From Anisus vortex (taxonomy: Eukaryota; Mollusca; Gastropoda; Planorbidae), in the NCBI GenBank assembly GCA_949126835.1, contig OX421501.1, forward strand, positions 3,418,999 through 3,482,998: 64,000 nt of DNA, in the 5' to 3' direction. The first letter of the stretch is position 1, and every line of letters begins with the position of its first letter. The position numbers and the translations under genes were made by a program. Shown here one piece after another: positions 46,687 through 57,507 of this stretch. A model generated the notes under the pieces. The model searched no databases. It saw only the letters and a list, made by a program, of their open reading frames with translations, and was not told the DNA's origin.

Positions 46687-47544
46687 AAATATAAAGTTTG
46701 ATAGATAGATGAAGAGATAGATTCATGATAAATAGATAGATGATGGATAAATAGATTAATAGATGAATATAGACGATAGGTAAATAGATAAATGATAGAT
46801 AAATAGATATTTAGATATATAGATAGATAGATACATACATAGATAGTTAGCTGATAGATAGATTTAGATGACAGATAAGTAGATAAATAGAGAGATATTT
46901 AGGATAGATATCGATGATACATAAGTAGAGAAATAGATAGATATGATAGATAAAGTAGATAAATAGATAGATAGATAGATAGATGATAGATAAACAGAGT
47001 AATGGATGAATAGATAGATATATTTATTATGCTATTCATTTGTCGTATAATGTATATTTTAAATTAATTTGAATTTCGAAATGTTATGTTGTTGTTTTTA
47101 TTTCCATCGGCGTCGATGAGGATCACATGATCCAACGACATTATCGTATCTGGGTTTGAGTTGGCTGATGAGACTTATCCGAGCCCGGAAATGTCTGTTG
47201 CACCCTGGACATGGATGTAGGGCGTGTTGACCTGTGGGGGGGGGGGAGTGGCCCTGTCTGTGCTCGTGTTAGTTTTATTTCGTTGAAGTCTAGAAACTTA
47301 AACAAAAAATTAGAAACGATGAGGGCCTTCCAATGAAACTTCATGGAAGAGAGATTGTGCCATTGCTAAACTATCAGCACGTTATGGAAACATATGTGCG
47401 CATTAACACAACAGACGATTGAATTGTAATACTGTTTTTTCTTTATTCCTCTTCCAGGCTGTATCCAATCTACTTCGCAGCCTGCTGCTCCCATCGCAAA
47501 AAGACAAAGCTCAATTTGAATCAATCTACGAAGTCTTCGATTAA
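42379..47544 (+). CDS. secreted 12-cysteine protein, two six-Cys blocks (six exons)
   Basis: Exons 42379-42439, 43297-43420, 44623-44768, 45197-45326, 46482-46632, 47458-47544; all GT-AG, all in phase, 232 residues. Residues 1-17 form a signal peptide (MSYIFIALIAFVWTATA), so the protein enters the secretory pathway. The mature part has 12 Cys at 24, 38, 61, 73, 81, 106 and 117, 128, 153, 162, 170, 191: two blocks of six with related spacing (last intervals 7 and 20-24), suggesting an internal duplication and six disulfides. NxT/S sequons at N30, N169 and N195. No other domain recognised; the Cys-rich helical character loosely recalls the nematode-named DUF19/T20D4.11-like family, but that is a guess. 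Strong promoter and poly(A) signals support a functional gene. Introns carry SINEs and LINE tails. Confidence 0.87.
42645..42915 (+). repeat. tRNA-derived SINE (family S), best copy
   Basis: A box 'gtggccgagcggcagcgtgc', B box GTGTTCGAATCCC, complete body, end 'agtttggtccgaaggg' then ACTTTACTTACTTAC tail. In intron 1 of the secreted-protein gene. Confidence 0.9.
43450..43530 (-). repeat. dispersed repeat with TATAGCGC core
   Basis: (AAT)n then 'tgtatttgtatagcgctgcc' and 'aacaaacataatataagctc'; the reverse complement is at 62165-62240. In intron 2 of the secreted-protein gene. Confidence 0.7.
43832..44075 (+). repeat. tRNA-derived SINE (family S)
   Basis: 'ggtggcagcgcgttcgactgg', B box GGCTCGAATCC, end 'atttggtccgacagg'. 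Confidence 0.85.
44320..44580 (+). repeat. LINE 3'-end repeat (family T)
   Basis: 'aaaacacgttcgttatccc', 'atgggttgcctgaacaaacc', 'taggacgcaataatcttctt', 'gcgtctgtaatgtatt'. Ends 42 bp upstream of exon 3 of the secreted-protein gene. Confidence 0.8.
45420..45655 (+). repeat. tRNA-derived SINE (family S)
   Basis: 'ggtggccgagccgtcagcgc', B box GGGTTTGTATCC, end 'gggtcccacgggg'. In intron 4. Confidence 0.85.
46645..47030. repeat. (TA)n and GATA microsatellites
   Basis: (TA)n at 46645-46684, then imperfect GATA/TAGATAGATA units to about 47030, in intron 5 of the secreted-protein gene. Confidence 0.85.
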
Positions 47545-47578
47545 TACATTAATTGTGTCCAGCAATTTGAAAAATTAA

Positions 47579-47584
47579 AATAAA
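47579..47584 (+). terminator. poly(A) signal of the secreted-protein gene
   Basis: AATAAA 35 bases after the TAA stop, giving a short 3' UTR. Confidence 0.8.
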
Positions 47585-47589
47585 CTTTA

Positions 47590-48035
47590 ATTCTAAAAAA
47601 GATTTCGTATTTTGTTTGAAAATATATTGTTGCAAATAATTCTATTGAACTTATTTTTAATGCGATGATTAAAATGTAAAAATTGCAACATTGTTGTAAT
47701 AAACCGGTTCATACATTGTGATGGGAAATATAATTGAAAGATACATTTCTGCCCGCATAATGCTTGAAACAGCCCCTTTGATTTCCACATAATATAAACA
47801 AATCCTGTTCTTTTATAAGCTGTATTATTTGTATTTTTGAAGTATTTCAGACCTACATGTCTTAAAAACTGCATTCGACTTATAATATTAGAAGTAGGGA
47901 TACATTAATAGAAAAACATACTAATACGTTATTTGACATGTGTCGCAAACAATATATACATTACAAATACAGCATAAATGATCATATTTTAATGTTTAAA
48001 ATGTACAGAAATAGAACAATATTTTCGTATCTATA
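47590..48035. other. AT-rich intergenic DNA
   Basis: Nothing recognised. Confidence 0.4.
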
Positions 48036-48039
48036 TCTG

Positions 48040-48430
48040 TGATATTAGGAATACAAATGCAAATATGCTACGACTGTCATCGTCATGGGCTCCATAGTCC
48101 TGGAAGACGATAAGATTTGTGCACTTCGTATTTCGCCAGCCTTGCAGCACTGGCTGTGTCTGTGGAGACCTATCCTTGAGAGACAGGCTCTGTCGCATCT
48201 CTGGCCACTTGAAAGCGGGACCGTTGGAGTTTGTCGGGGGCAGCCTATGTTCTTTACTTTTCTTGGCTGCTCTTTTAGCCTCCACGATAAGGCGAAGTCT
48301 GCCATATGCAGCAATTGTACTCGGGAAGCAAGATAAGATAAGGATCTCCTGAATAAAGGAAGCTGAACTGTCAGCTTTGCAGCTGTAGTTAATGAAAGAA
48401 GCTTACTATCAATGCCCTTAATCACATTGA
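48040..48430 (-). pseudogene. LINE ORF C-terminal relic
   Basis: The minus frames include ADFALSWRLKEQPRKVK and CDRACLSRIGLHRHSQCC, a zinc-finger-like C-terminus as in the 32 kb LINE. Broken. Confidence 0.65.
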
Positions 48431-48492
48431 GCCTGTGAAGATCTTTAAGAACTGGTTGCCCAAGTGCTTTCCCTTTGAATGTGTGACGTAGA

Positions 48493-48565
48493 ACAGTGGT
48501 CGGCTACCTTTTGCTGATGGTGTGCCAAGCTAAGATTTGTAAAGCATTCAGCGTGCCAACCGCCT
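48493..48565 (+). repeat. hAT-type MITE (family H), left-end scrap
   Basis: 'cagtggtcggctaccttttg' then 'gtgtgccaagctaag'. Confidence 0.5.
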
Positions 48566-49978
48566 AAAAGTCAACCTGCTCTATTATACTTGTTTTATGG
48601 TTTGTTTATAAGACAAATAATTTAACTCCATAGCAAGATCAAGGCCAAAAACAAGGAAATCTATAGAGAAAATCGTTAAACGTTATATATTTAATTTAAA
48701 GAAAACGTGTTTGCTATTATCATCCTTTTTATTTGCATCTATACCAAATACATCATTTTATTACTAGGTTTTCACATTTATGGAAATGATTTTGTAAACA
48801 TTATCATTTGGTTCTCAAGAAAATGATCTAGCAACTGCTAATATTTATTATAATATTTGTTCTCCTTTTTTTTTTCATTAGGAGACGCGTCAGAGTTTTA
48901 CCTCTTTGCCCCTACTTTGGGTATAGTTTTGAAGAGAGCCAGAGCTCGGGGGGGTAGGGGTGACTAATACTTTCCACACATGTGTGAATAATCTAATCGC
49001 ACAAGGCGGAGAGGATCTACACTCTGTGGGGAAGCTACATATAATATTTGTTCTCAGTTTTAACTGAGTTTTGTTATTAATTTATTTATCTGAACGTTCT
49101 TTTGGAATCATCATTCAGTGGAATTGATACGAAGTAATCATACAAACTGGGTAGCTATTGTAATGTTTAAACATTTTGCATTTATTTTTGAGTCATATAG
49201 TATTTATATAATTTTAAAATACTTTTTACATTTTGTTCATTATAAAGTTATAACTTGTAGACTGTTTTATTTTTTTAAAGAAAAGTAAAAATCATAATAT
49301 TTATAATCAGAAATGTGTCCGCAAAAAAAAAACAAGTAAATTACCTCCCTTCTTTTTAATAAAATGTCTAAATTTGATTCAATAGTGATGCCAAACAAGC
49401 TATGTTTTGTAATATAACAAATATTACTGACTTATTATTATTTATTTATATAAATCCAGCATTATGGTATTCGTAACAAGATTTAATTATTTGAGGTATT
49501 AAATTATTTACGTTAAATAGTCTTAAATAAACATTTCCTGCAATAATTGTTTGTCTTTTCAACATTAATAATTACAACAATTGCATAATATAATGCTATT
49601 AAAAAGTCTCTTATATTTATTAAATTAATAAAAAACAAAATATGTTTTAGAATTATTTGGGCTATATTCATTTTTAATTATATAGAAGATGAGCATACAA
49701 TATATTTTAAATATAATTAGTCTATATCAATTAATGAGCGTCTTATCTTGAATTCTCTTCCCTAATTTATAATGGCAGATACATATTTAGTCATTTCAGA
49801 TTAATGAAATTTCAGTGACCTCTTTGAATGCTTATTCTAACACAGCTTTCATAATGTAATAAAAAGTTAAACCAAAAACTGAAAGTAGAGCGAATGCCTG
49901 GCATTTGAGAATAGCAGATGATTTTCCTAAGCTGCTTCCATCCAGATTTTCACGCAAATTGGCACATTTGATGCTCGT
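48566..49978. other. AT-rich intergenic DNA
   Basis: No gene seen. Several T runs. Confidence 0.4.
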
Positions 49979-49983
49979 TTTTA

Positions 49984-51179
49984 CTCCCTTTATTTTAAGT
50001 TGCAATGTCTGCAATCGTCAATCGTCAATCGTGGTGCAAAAATTGGCTTCGATTTTTCGACCACTTCCCGTGGTCCGATCGAGCTGAAATTTGGACAGCA
50101 GATTTGTGGCGCCTAACAATACATCCTATGAAATTTTCAGTTAAAACAACTTAATAATACTACACTTATGACAATATTCATTTCTTAAAAGGAAAGTATA
50201 AGAAATATTTTGATTTCGCGTTAAAAATGCCTGTGAAACTTTTTATACTTTTTCGGCGCAAAGCTAGAAAAAAACGTAATTATGCGCTACGATTATTTTT
50301 AGAACAATTTATACGGAGTAACGAAATATTTTTGAGATTTGCAACACAGATATTTTTTCTGTACGTTTCATTTGCAGTAGTCAATCAATTATTTAATTAC
50401 ATGATGGTAAACTTAGTTTGCAAATAAAGGGAGTATAATGAAAACTTCGTTTTTATGGTTTTCTTGTTACTCCCTTTATATTAAGTTGCAATGTCTGCAA
50501 TCGTCAATCGTCAATGCATGGTGCAAAAATTGGCTTCGATTTTTCGACCACTTCCCGTGGTCCGATCGAGCTGAAATTTGGACAGCAAATTTGTGGCGCC
50601 TAACAATACATCCTATCAAATTTTCAGTTAAAACGACTTAATAATACTACACTTATGACAATATTCATTTCTTAAAAGGAAAGTATAAGAAATATTTTGA
50701 TTTCGCGTTAAAAATGCCTGTGTAACTTTTTATAGTTTTTCGGCGCAAAGCTAGAAAAAAAAATTATGCGCTAAGATTATTTTTAGAACAATTCATACTG
50801 AGTAAGGAGATATTTTTGAGATTTGCAACACAGATATTTTTCTTTGGGGTTTCATTTCCAGTAGTCAATCAATTGTTTAATTACATGATGGTAAACTTAG
50901 TTTGCAAATAAAGGGAGTATAATGAAAACTTCGTTTTTATGGTTTTCTTGTTTACTTCCTTTATTTTAAGTTGTAATTTCTGTCAGTCTGTCTGCAATGG
51001 TGCAAAAATTGGCTTCGATTTTTCGACCACTTCCCGTGGTCCGATCGAGCTGAAATTTGGACCGCAGACTTGCCCCGACTAACAATACATCCTATCAGAG
51101 TAAGGAGATATTTTTGAGAATTGCGACACAGATATTTTTTAATTACATGATGGTAAACTTAGTTTGCAAATAAAGGGAG
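49984..51179. mobile_element. tandem array of a TA-flanked MITE
   Basis: Three units in direct tandem: 49984-50433 (450 bp), 50470-50917 (448 bp) and 50955-51179 (225 bp, internal deletion). Each begins CTCCCTTTATTT (third CTTCCTTTATTT) and ends AAATAAAGGGAG, flanked by TA, the pattern of Tc1/mariner (Stowaway-like) MITEs. The 36-bp spacers ('aatgaaaacttcgttttta' type) are also repeated, so the array arose by duplication of one inserted copy and its flank (period about 485). ORFs of 60-67 codons inside are not convincing. Confidence 0.85.
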
Positions 51180-51217
51180 TATAATAAAAACTTCGTTTTT
51201 ACGGTTTTCTTGTTTAT

Positions 51218-52740
51218 GTTTAAAATTTAACTGGCTGTGTTTTAAAATCACCAATATCCCGCCACTTTAAAGAAACAATCTACCGTACATCGAAGAAGGT
51301 TGTAGTAAGATCAAGCCAGTTGGGCTTGATGAGATGTGAAAAAATAAGTACATGAATTTGATAGTCTTGCCAATGTTTAGAAAACTCCGCTTTGAGTATT
51401 TCGATGTGCTTCTGAAAAAGCCCAACGAACTTTTTAAAATATATACCTGTATAAAGGGGAGTACATACAGTTAAATGTTTGTAAATTGATTTCACAAAAG
51501 ATATATGCAAATCCATTCTAGTGCTATTTGATCCCGTCTTTGTAAATGCGTTCAACTCAATGAAATGTGTCGCTATGTCATTCAGAAGCATCGGCTTCAA
51601 CAGTCAGTTTTCCTCATTCAGTACCGGAAAATGATGTGGGTTTTTTTTGTCATCAATAAAAAAAAAACTCTTGAAGGTCTCTCGCGTGCCATTGAAAATC
51701 GCTCTGCGTGCCAAGTTTGCATCCCCCCGACGTAGAAAATAACTTTGGTTAATATTTTTAACATGTTTAGCTAATCTATCATTATAAAGTAAACATTTTG
51801 AGTATAGACTTATTCACTTATATAGAGTGCTCAATAACTTAAGACTTAAAATGTCCGAAAAAATTCAGGACTTTTATATATAGATAAGTGAACCCTCATT
51901 AGTACAGCAGATTCGATCCTTTGACCCGGAAATACTTTAAAATTCAATCATTATCATAAATAATTTTAATAAAAATGACACTGAGCTGTCCAAATTAAAT
52001 ACAAATTTAATAATTTCAGTAAAATTAATAAGTAATTTACAAGAAATCGGTGTTTTTTAGTCTGTTTATAAGGTAATATATTTATATATTTATTTAAAAC
52101 AGTGATTTATTCTGTCGTTTTTTAAAGTGTAAAATCAACTGGCTTTAAAACAATTTCAATGATTCGTTCAGCATTTTTTTTAAAGTCTCAGGCTGAAAAT
52201 TCTTTAATAAGCATTGACCAGTCTTAAATCCTATGCATGCATAAGTTTTGGATGCAACTTCACTTCCGATCCTATTCGCTAAATTTGATTAAAAAAATGT
52301 CTGCCTTCTGCTATAAATTCTGGCATACTCACTTTTAATATTGAGACATAATCCTCACAATAATACTTATAGCCTTTGTTTATTTTTAGACAGAAGTTAA
52401 GGGGTCGTACACTTAGACTTTTTGTATGTTCAGTATTGAATGGCGCTTAAGCAGTTATGTTTGTATAAAAGAACTTTAACTTTTACTTATATATTAAATA
52501 GTTCTAGTTTAAATGGAATGTATATATTTGTAAATTTAAATAATTACCTCTCTTGGCATATTAGTAAATTGAGCCGTTACCAAATATTGCGAAAGTAAGA
52601 GAGAGAGGGGGTGTAATTTTTGACATAACTTTATTGTGGAAATTCATTAAAATGCTTACGGGTGTTTTTAAAAAGGGATGCTCATTATTTACATAAATAT
52701 TGTTAATAGTATTATGTCCCACGTCTTCTGTCTAGGTTCT
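51218..52740. other. intergenic DNA
   Basis: Contains a family H scrap at about 51685-51725 ('gaaaatcgctctgcgtgcc'). The 106-codon minus ORF at 51280-51600 has no recognisable domain. Confidence 0.4.
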
Positions 52741-52744
52741 GGTT

Positions 52745-53265
52745 TACTATCTTATCTTATACATTACAGACGCTCCTTCTATAAAGATAATTATTGCGTC
52801 TTACGCACATCCGTGGTTTGAGACTAATCTTACACTTCTTGTAGTGTCCTAAATGATGTCAATTGAATGGTTTTCCTGGTTTGTTCAGGCAACCCATTAT
52901 ATGTCCGGATGCCACACGGGAAGAAAGAGTACTTATATATATATATATGCATTTCTTCTCGCAGAAGAAATACGGAAAGTGTTTTTGTTTTTATGTTTAT
53001 GCGATCTGAGTTATACAACAGATTGTTTTATTGTCGTATTTCTAAATTAGAATTTAATGCCTTATGTATTAATACCACTTTACTCTTTGCCAATCTGTCC
53101 ACTAGTTGTTCTAGGTTTAGTGATTTGACTAATGGTGTTACTCTTGTCAGTTGTGAATATTCGCCAGTAGTGAACCTTGCAGCTCCTTTCTGAATTTGTT
53201 CTAAATTTTTAAATGTTCTCTTTACTTGATGGGTCCCATACAGATAATGCATATTATATTATAGG
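52745..53265 (-). pseudogene. CR1/Jockey-type LINE 3' end, longest family T copy
   Basis: Minus frames: HYLYGTHQVKRTFKNLEQIQ, KGAARFTTGEYSQLTRVTPL and LVDRLAKSKVVLIHKALN, then KYSFFPCGIRTYNGLPEQ and the family T 3' UTR. Shows that the family T repeats are the 3' ends of a non-LTR retrotransposon. Frameshifted and 5'-truncated. Confidence 0.85.
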
Positions 53266-53740
53266 CCTAACTAATGTGAGATGGCATAATACATTCAATC
53301 CACTCGATGCACGTTTAGCGAGTTTACTACTTTAGTTTATCTCTCCCATTACTTTTCTTGTTTATCCCATCATTTATAAGGTCGAAGAACTGTAGTGTTA
53401 GTGTATCTGCTAGGAAATCACTTGTATAACAGAGGAGGTACAGAAATAAACAGTTATGAAACATGAAATTGGCATCAGTGTATGACATCGCTAATAAGTA
53501 CCGCATGGCAAAGTTAACCATCATAAAGAATTACTCAAATCAGTCGATGTGTCTAAAGGCGTAACTAAGCTGCAGAAGCACAGACCCGGATTTTAGAGAA
53601 AGTTTAAAATCTTCTCTTAATGAACTTTTAAGTGTATTCATTTTTATTTATTTCTCTTTATTTAAGCCATGATGTACAGGTATTCTTTGCGTTTTGTCAG
53701 GTAAACGACTTGATGTTAATAAAAAAGAAAGCTTTTTTTT
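53266..53740. other. intergenic DNA
   Basis: Nothing recognised. Confidence 0.4.
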
Positions 53741-53744
53741 AAAA

Positions 53745-53920
53745 CTAGGGGATTGTGTGGCCAGCATAATGCCCAGCTAATTTTAGTTTACCCCAACTAA
53801 GGTCAGGTACTGATTAGAGCTGGGGTAGACTCAGGGACACCTTCCAGACCCGAGAACAAATCCTAGCCTTCGCCAGGATTCGAACCCAGGACCTTCGGTT
53901 CGGTATACTCTGAAAAAAAG
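53745..53920 (-). repeat. tRNA-derived SINE (family S)
   Basis: Reverse: 'gattgtgtggccagcataat', 'tcctagccttcgccaggatt', CGAACCCAGGACC. Confidence 0.85.
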
Positions 53921-53992
53921 TTATCTTCAATGTTACTAAAGCTCATATTATATAAGAGATCACGTGACGTGAACCTCAAACCTTTTACCATA

Positions 53993-54287
53993 GACTATAT
54001 ACATGGACCGCTTGCTTTAGTATTTCTGCTATATGATGACTCGAAACACTGATATTCGGAATTTCCGATTCGTTGTTTCCTTTGCACTTCCGTTTTATTG
54101 AATCACTTCGATTTCCTCAATGAAAAATTAAAATTAATATCGAAAGTTGTATAAAGCGGAAACATTTAAGAAACAACGAGGAGCGTAGACGTAATTTAAG
54201 ACAGCCTTATTGGTTGCGCACGAAAGAAAAAGTTGATATAAGCTCTAAATATAGAGCAAGCGGTCCATCTTATTATAGTCTATGCTT
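53993..54287. mobile_element. palindromic MITE (family P)
   Basis: Left 'atagactatatacatggacc', right 'agagcaagcggtccatctta' with TTATAGTCTATG after it. Inverted relative to the 4671 copy. Confidence 0.8.
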
Positions 54288-54527
54288 TTACAATACCAGT
54301 GCACCATTTCCCTTGATTACCAGAACAAACTTTAAGTCGAACATCAGCTACTCCTAATAGGTACATTGTTTTTTATAAATTTTAATTGATTACGCCAAGA
54401 TGGCATTAGGCAATGAATGCTGCATAGGTTTAAATACACGAAAAACTGCCGAAGGGACATAACAAATAAATAAAAGACATAGACTAGACTTGAGAATCAT
54501 AACTAGCTACATTTGGTTGTATATGTG

Positions 54528-54533
54528 TTTATT
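54528..54533 (-). terminator. poly(A) signal of the EPL-repeat protein
   Basis: AATAAA on the minus strand, 150 bases after the stop at 54683. Confidence 0.6.
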
Positions 54534-54682
54534 AGAAGTTCACAATTGTTTACATATGATTTATACGTGCATATTATATTGACATGGTGCAGTTCAATTA
54601 AAATCTTGTTAGTAGCATCTAAAAAAATTATATTGCAACTAATTTAATCAAAATTAAACAAGAGCTTATAAAAACTATTGCC

Positions 54683-56652
54683 CTATTGCCCCACTCTTCT
54701 ATTCCCTCCATATAGTCGTTCCTCAGCCTCCATGTTCCTTAACTCTTGTTCTATTAACTCCTTTTCCCACTGTGTCATCCCCCCTGTCTCGCTGTTCGGA
54801 GTCTGTGTTTCGCCGGTCTCCCAGTCCGTAGGCGGGTCCGTCACCAGCTCCCGGGCGTTCGGGTACCACCAGTCCTTGTCGTCCTCCAGCTCTCGCTTCT
54901 CCATCGTCTCCGTCCCGAAGATCAACGACGCCAACGGCTCCCACCAGACGCCGTGGTCGACGTAGCCCTGAATGTCCCAGTCCCTTCCGAACTTCGAGAT
55001 CATTTGATCCAGCCAGCTGCGGAATCTGCTGCCTCGCCTGCTTCCCAGCCGCCTGGACGACAGGAACCTCACCAGAGGCTCGTACCTGTCCCTCAGCTGG
55101 AGGTACCTCTGGATCTCTTCCTCCCTGCCAGAACTCCCCGCGAGCTCTTTCATCCAGTCGCGGAGCTCGGGGTCGTCTCGGCTGCCGTCCACTTGTCGGA
55201 GACTGTTGATTGCACGCATCCGCTCGATCCTTCGCCTGTTCGCCAACAAGCGCCTGCGTTCGATGTCCGCATCCACTGATTGCGGGTCGCGCCCCTGTTC
55301 CACTGTCTGTAAGGGCGGATATGTTATTGTCGGTAATGTACTCATGCCTTTAGTAACCTCCTAAAGATAAAGAAAATATCATGTCTCATTTGAAACAGAA
55401 AGACTTTTGTAATAATACAATAGGCCTACTACATATGACTTTTATTGCCTTTTAAACTAGAACTAACATTTTTTTTATTTATTTCTGTAGAACCATCACA
55501 TAATTGGTCTTAAAAATAGTTTTTAAATCTTTTTTATTTTCGCAAAACTTAATTTCTGCCTGGTTTGCGACCGACTGACCCAACATTCGTAAGGCAAACT
55601 GAACGTGTCATCCTATCGCTATGAAAGTTTGCATATAGATGTTTAATCCCAGGCTCCACATATTTTTTTCTTTGACAAATTTGTTAGCCCAATCCCCCAA
55701 CCCCAAATCACATGAATCAGTTTTTAACTCTTTGTTTTCTTTGCACTTTATAGTGCGCGTTGGTAAATCCCTTTTTAACGCACCTGATCGCAAATTTCCA
55801 ATATTTTACAATTATTAAAAATATCTATCAACTTCGCTGTTGTTAATTTCTGTTGTCATATTTTCCAACTGAAGCGGTATATAATTTTAATGCCGGTGCC
55901 AGAGTCTTGGTTTACAAATTAATCTCACACACATCCTAAACTCACTACCTAAATCGGTGTTAAAATTTAGAATTGAGAAGTGTTTAAATGAAAATAGGAA
56001 ATAAACACTTTAAAAAACAGGATACTTTTAATAATAAATTATTTTTTTCTCTACTTTCTTGAACTGTCTATCTCGAGGATCGGCAACCTACGGCTCGCGT
56101 GCTAGAATTGGCACGCAGGGCAATTTTAAATGACACGTGGAAGACTCCCCCAAAAAAGGCAATTCAGGAAACCTTCAACAAGAATTTGAGTGCTAAAGCA
56201 GGATGCCTTTTAGGATGTTGGCACGCTTAGTGAATCAGTAATTCTTCTTTGGCACACTATTATCAAAAGGCTGCAGACCCCTGATCTATCTTATCTAATA
56301 TGTTACAGACGCTTCTTCTATAACACTGGCTTATAAGGTTTCAGTTGAGCCTCGAAGACGCTACGCCCCGCTACGGGGAATTTATTATTTCTTAGACTTC
56401 AAAGTGTTTAAAAGGGTTGTTAGTAAGCCCATAACTTTTGTTCGTAAATAGTATTACTGTTTTGTTCTTTGTTTGATCTTTTTTCTTTTTTTTTCATATA
56501 TAAGGAATAGATATATTTACCCTTTCTCTTTCAGTAGGCAAACCTGCAGGAGTGGCATTTTTAGGCAATGTAATTGTGCCCACTGTAACGTTCTCCACAG
56601 CTGCAGCCGACACAAGGTACGGCAAGAGGCACAAGCTGAAGTAGATGTACAT
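54683..56652 (-). CDS. secreted EPL-repeat protein, unknown family (two coding exons)
   Basis: Coding exons on the minus strand 56652-56521 and 55360-54683, joined in phase 0 (donor AGG|GTAAAT, acceptor TTTATCTTTAG|GAG); 269 residues. Exon 1 was too short to be obvious: it encodes a signal peptide (MYIYFSLCLLPYLVSAAA) and two N-glycosylation sequons (N21, N32). Exon 2 is GC-rich against an AT-rich background. It contains two colinear 35-residue repeats without gaps, around residues 110-144 and 157-191: R-[DS]-W-[ML] ... IQ-x-Y ... EPL, with W113/W160, Y130/Y177 and EPL at 138-140/185-187. Arg-rich stretches (RRR, NRRR, SSRR, KRE) lie between and before the repeats and could be processing sites. 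The C-terminus is acidic and Pro/Thr-rich. No Cys in the mature part. Not recognised; a prohormone-like precursor or a structural secreted protein are options. Confidence 0.78.
56074..56283. mobile_element. hAT-type MITE (family H)
   Basis: Ends CGAGGATCGGCAACC and GGCTGCAGACCCCTG; flanks GTCTATCT and ATCTATCT (7 of 8). Inside the intron of the EPL-repeat gene; a family T scrap follows at 56285-56325. Confidence 0.8.
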
Positions 56653-56761
56653 GTCTTGTTTGCCTTTTTATCGATACCTTTTAACAAAGAAAATACAGGT
56701 TAATAAAGTTAATAAACAAGCAGTGGATAGATCTTTGGAATTGATTAGTAAAAGTCTAAAT

Positions 56762-56962
56762 CACGCCATCGGCAACCTACGGCACGCGCGCCAGACTTGG
56801 CACGCAGAGCAATTTGCATTTCCACGCGGAAGACCCAAAAAAAAAAAGGCTATTCGAGTATTTTCTGATTTGTGGCGCAGGTTGACTATCAGATTGTTGG
56901 CACGCTGAATAGATTAGAAATCATACTCTGGCAGATTATTATCAAACGGTTGCCGACCCCTG
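56762..56962. mobile_element. hAT-type MITE with perfect 8-bp duplication
   Basis: 201 bp, ends CACGCCATCGGCAACC and GGTTGCCGACCCCTG, flanked on both sides by GTCTAAAT (56754-56761, 56963-56970). Lies upstream of the signal-peptide exon of the EPL-repeat gene, probably in a 5' UTR intron. Confidence 0.9.
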
Positions 56963-56970
56963 GTCTAAAT

Positions 56971-57335
56971 AACTCTTGTGAAATTTACCGAGACCATTGT
57001 TTTAACTTAAAGTACTTACTGAACTTTATTCAATAACAAAAAAAAAACTACCATTTATAAATATATGCAATTTATTATACTAGTTTAAACGACATATATT
57101 TTTAAAACTTTAGATCAAAGAACTCAAAAAAATTACAATGATATGGCTATTTTTTTTTTTAAAGTCTCAATTATTTTATTCGACAAAGTCTGATTGGTAA
57201 CATTTATCTGAATTGTACTTACTATGCTCATTGATTAAGCTTAGAAATATAATTACAGATCCAAAGTTCTTACAAAACAAAAAGCTATCACTGTAAACAT
57301 GAATTTTTTTTTTTAAACTCACATAAAAAACGTAC
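56971..57335. other. AT-rich segment, probable 5' UTR intron
   Basis: No coding signal. Lies between the putative first exon and the signal-peptide exon of the minus-strand gene. Confidence 0.35.
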
Positions 57336-57435
57336 CTTACTTTAACAAATCTTAACTAATAAAGCGTGTAGGCTATCTCTGTACTCTTCCTAAGACTGCA
57401 GAAATAAAAATGCATCTGAAAAACTCAGAGGTGAT

Positions 57436-57502
57436 TATTTATAGACTCTATCCGAGCCAGATATTTATAGCTGGGATAGATCACAGGCAAATATATAAAA
57501 GG
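57436..57502. promoter_or_regulatory. divergent TATA cluster
   Basis: On the minus strand TATAAATA at 57470-57463 and again at 57443-57436, followed by an initiator-like TTTTCAGATG (about 57412-57403) and a candidate donor AAG|GTACGT near 57341: a good promoter for the EPL-repeat gene. On the plus strand TATATAAAAGG lies at 57492-57502, but no plus-strand gene was found. Confidence 0.45.
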
Positions 57503-57507
57503 CCATC

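Noticed and set aside
50227..50427. 66-codon ORF in the tandem MITE
   Set aside because: The frame is not kept in the second unit (single-base changes and a deletion), so it is not selected as protein.
54953..55279. Plus-strand 108-codon ORF over the EPL-repeat exon
   Set aside because: Antisense shadow of a GC-rich coding exon; the minus frame has the repeats, signal exon and poly(A) signal.
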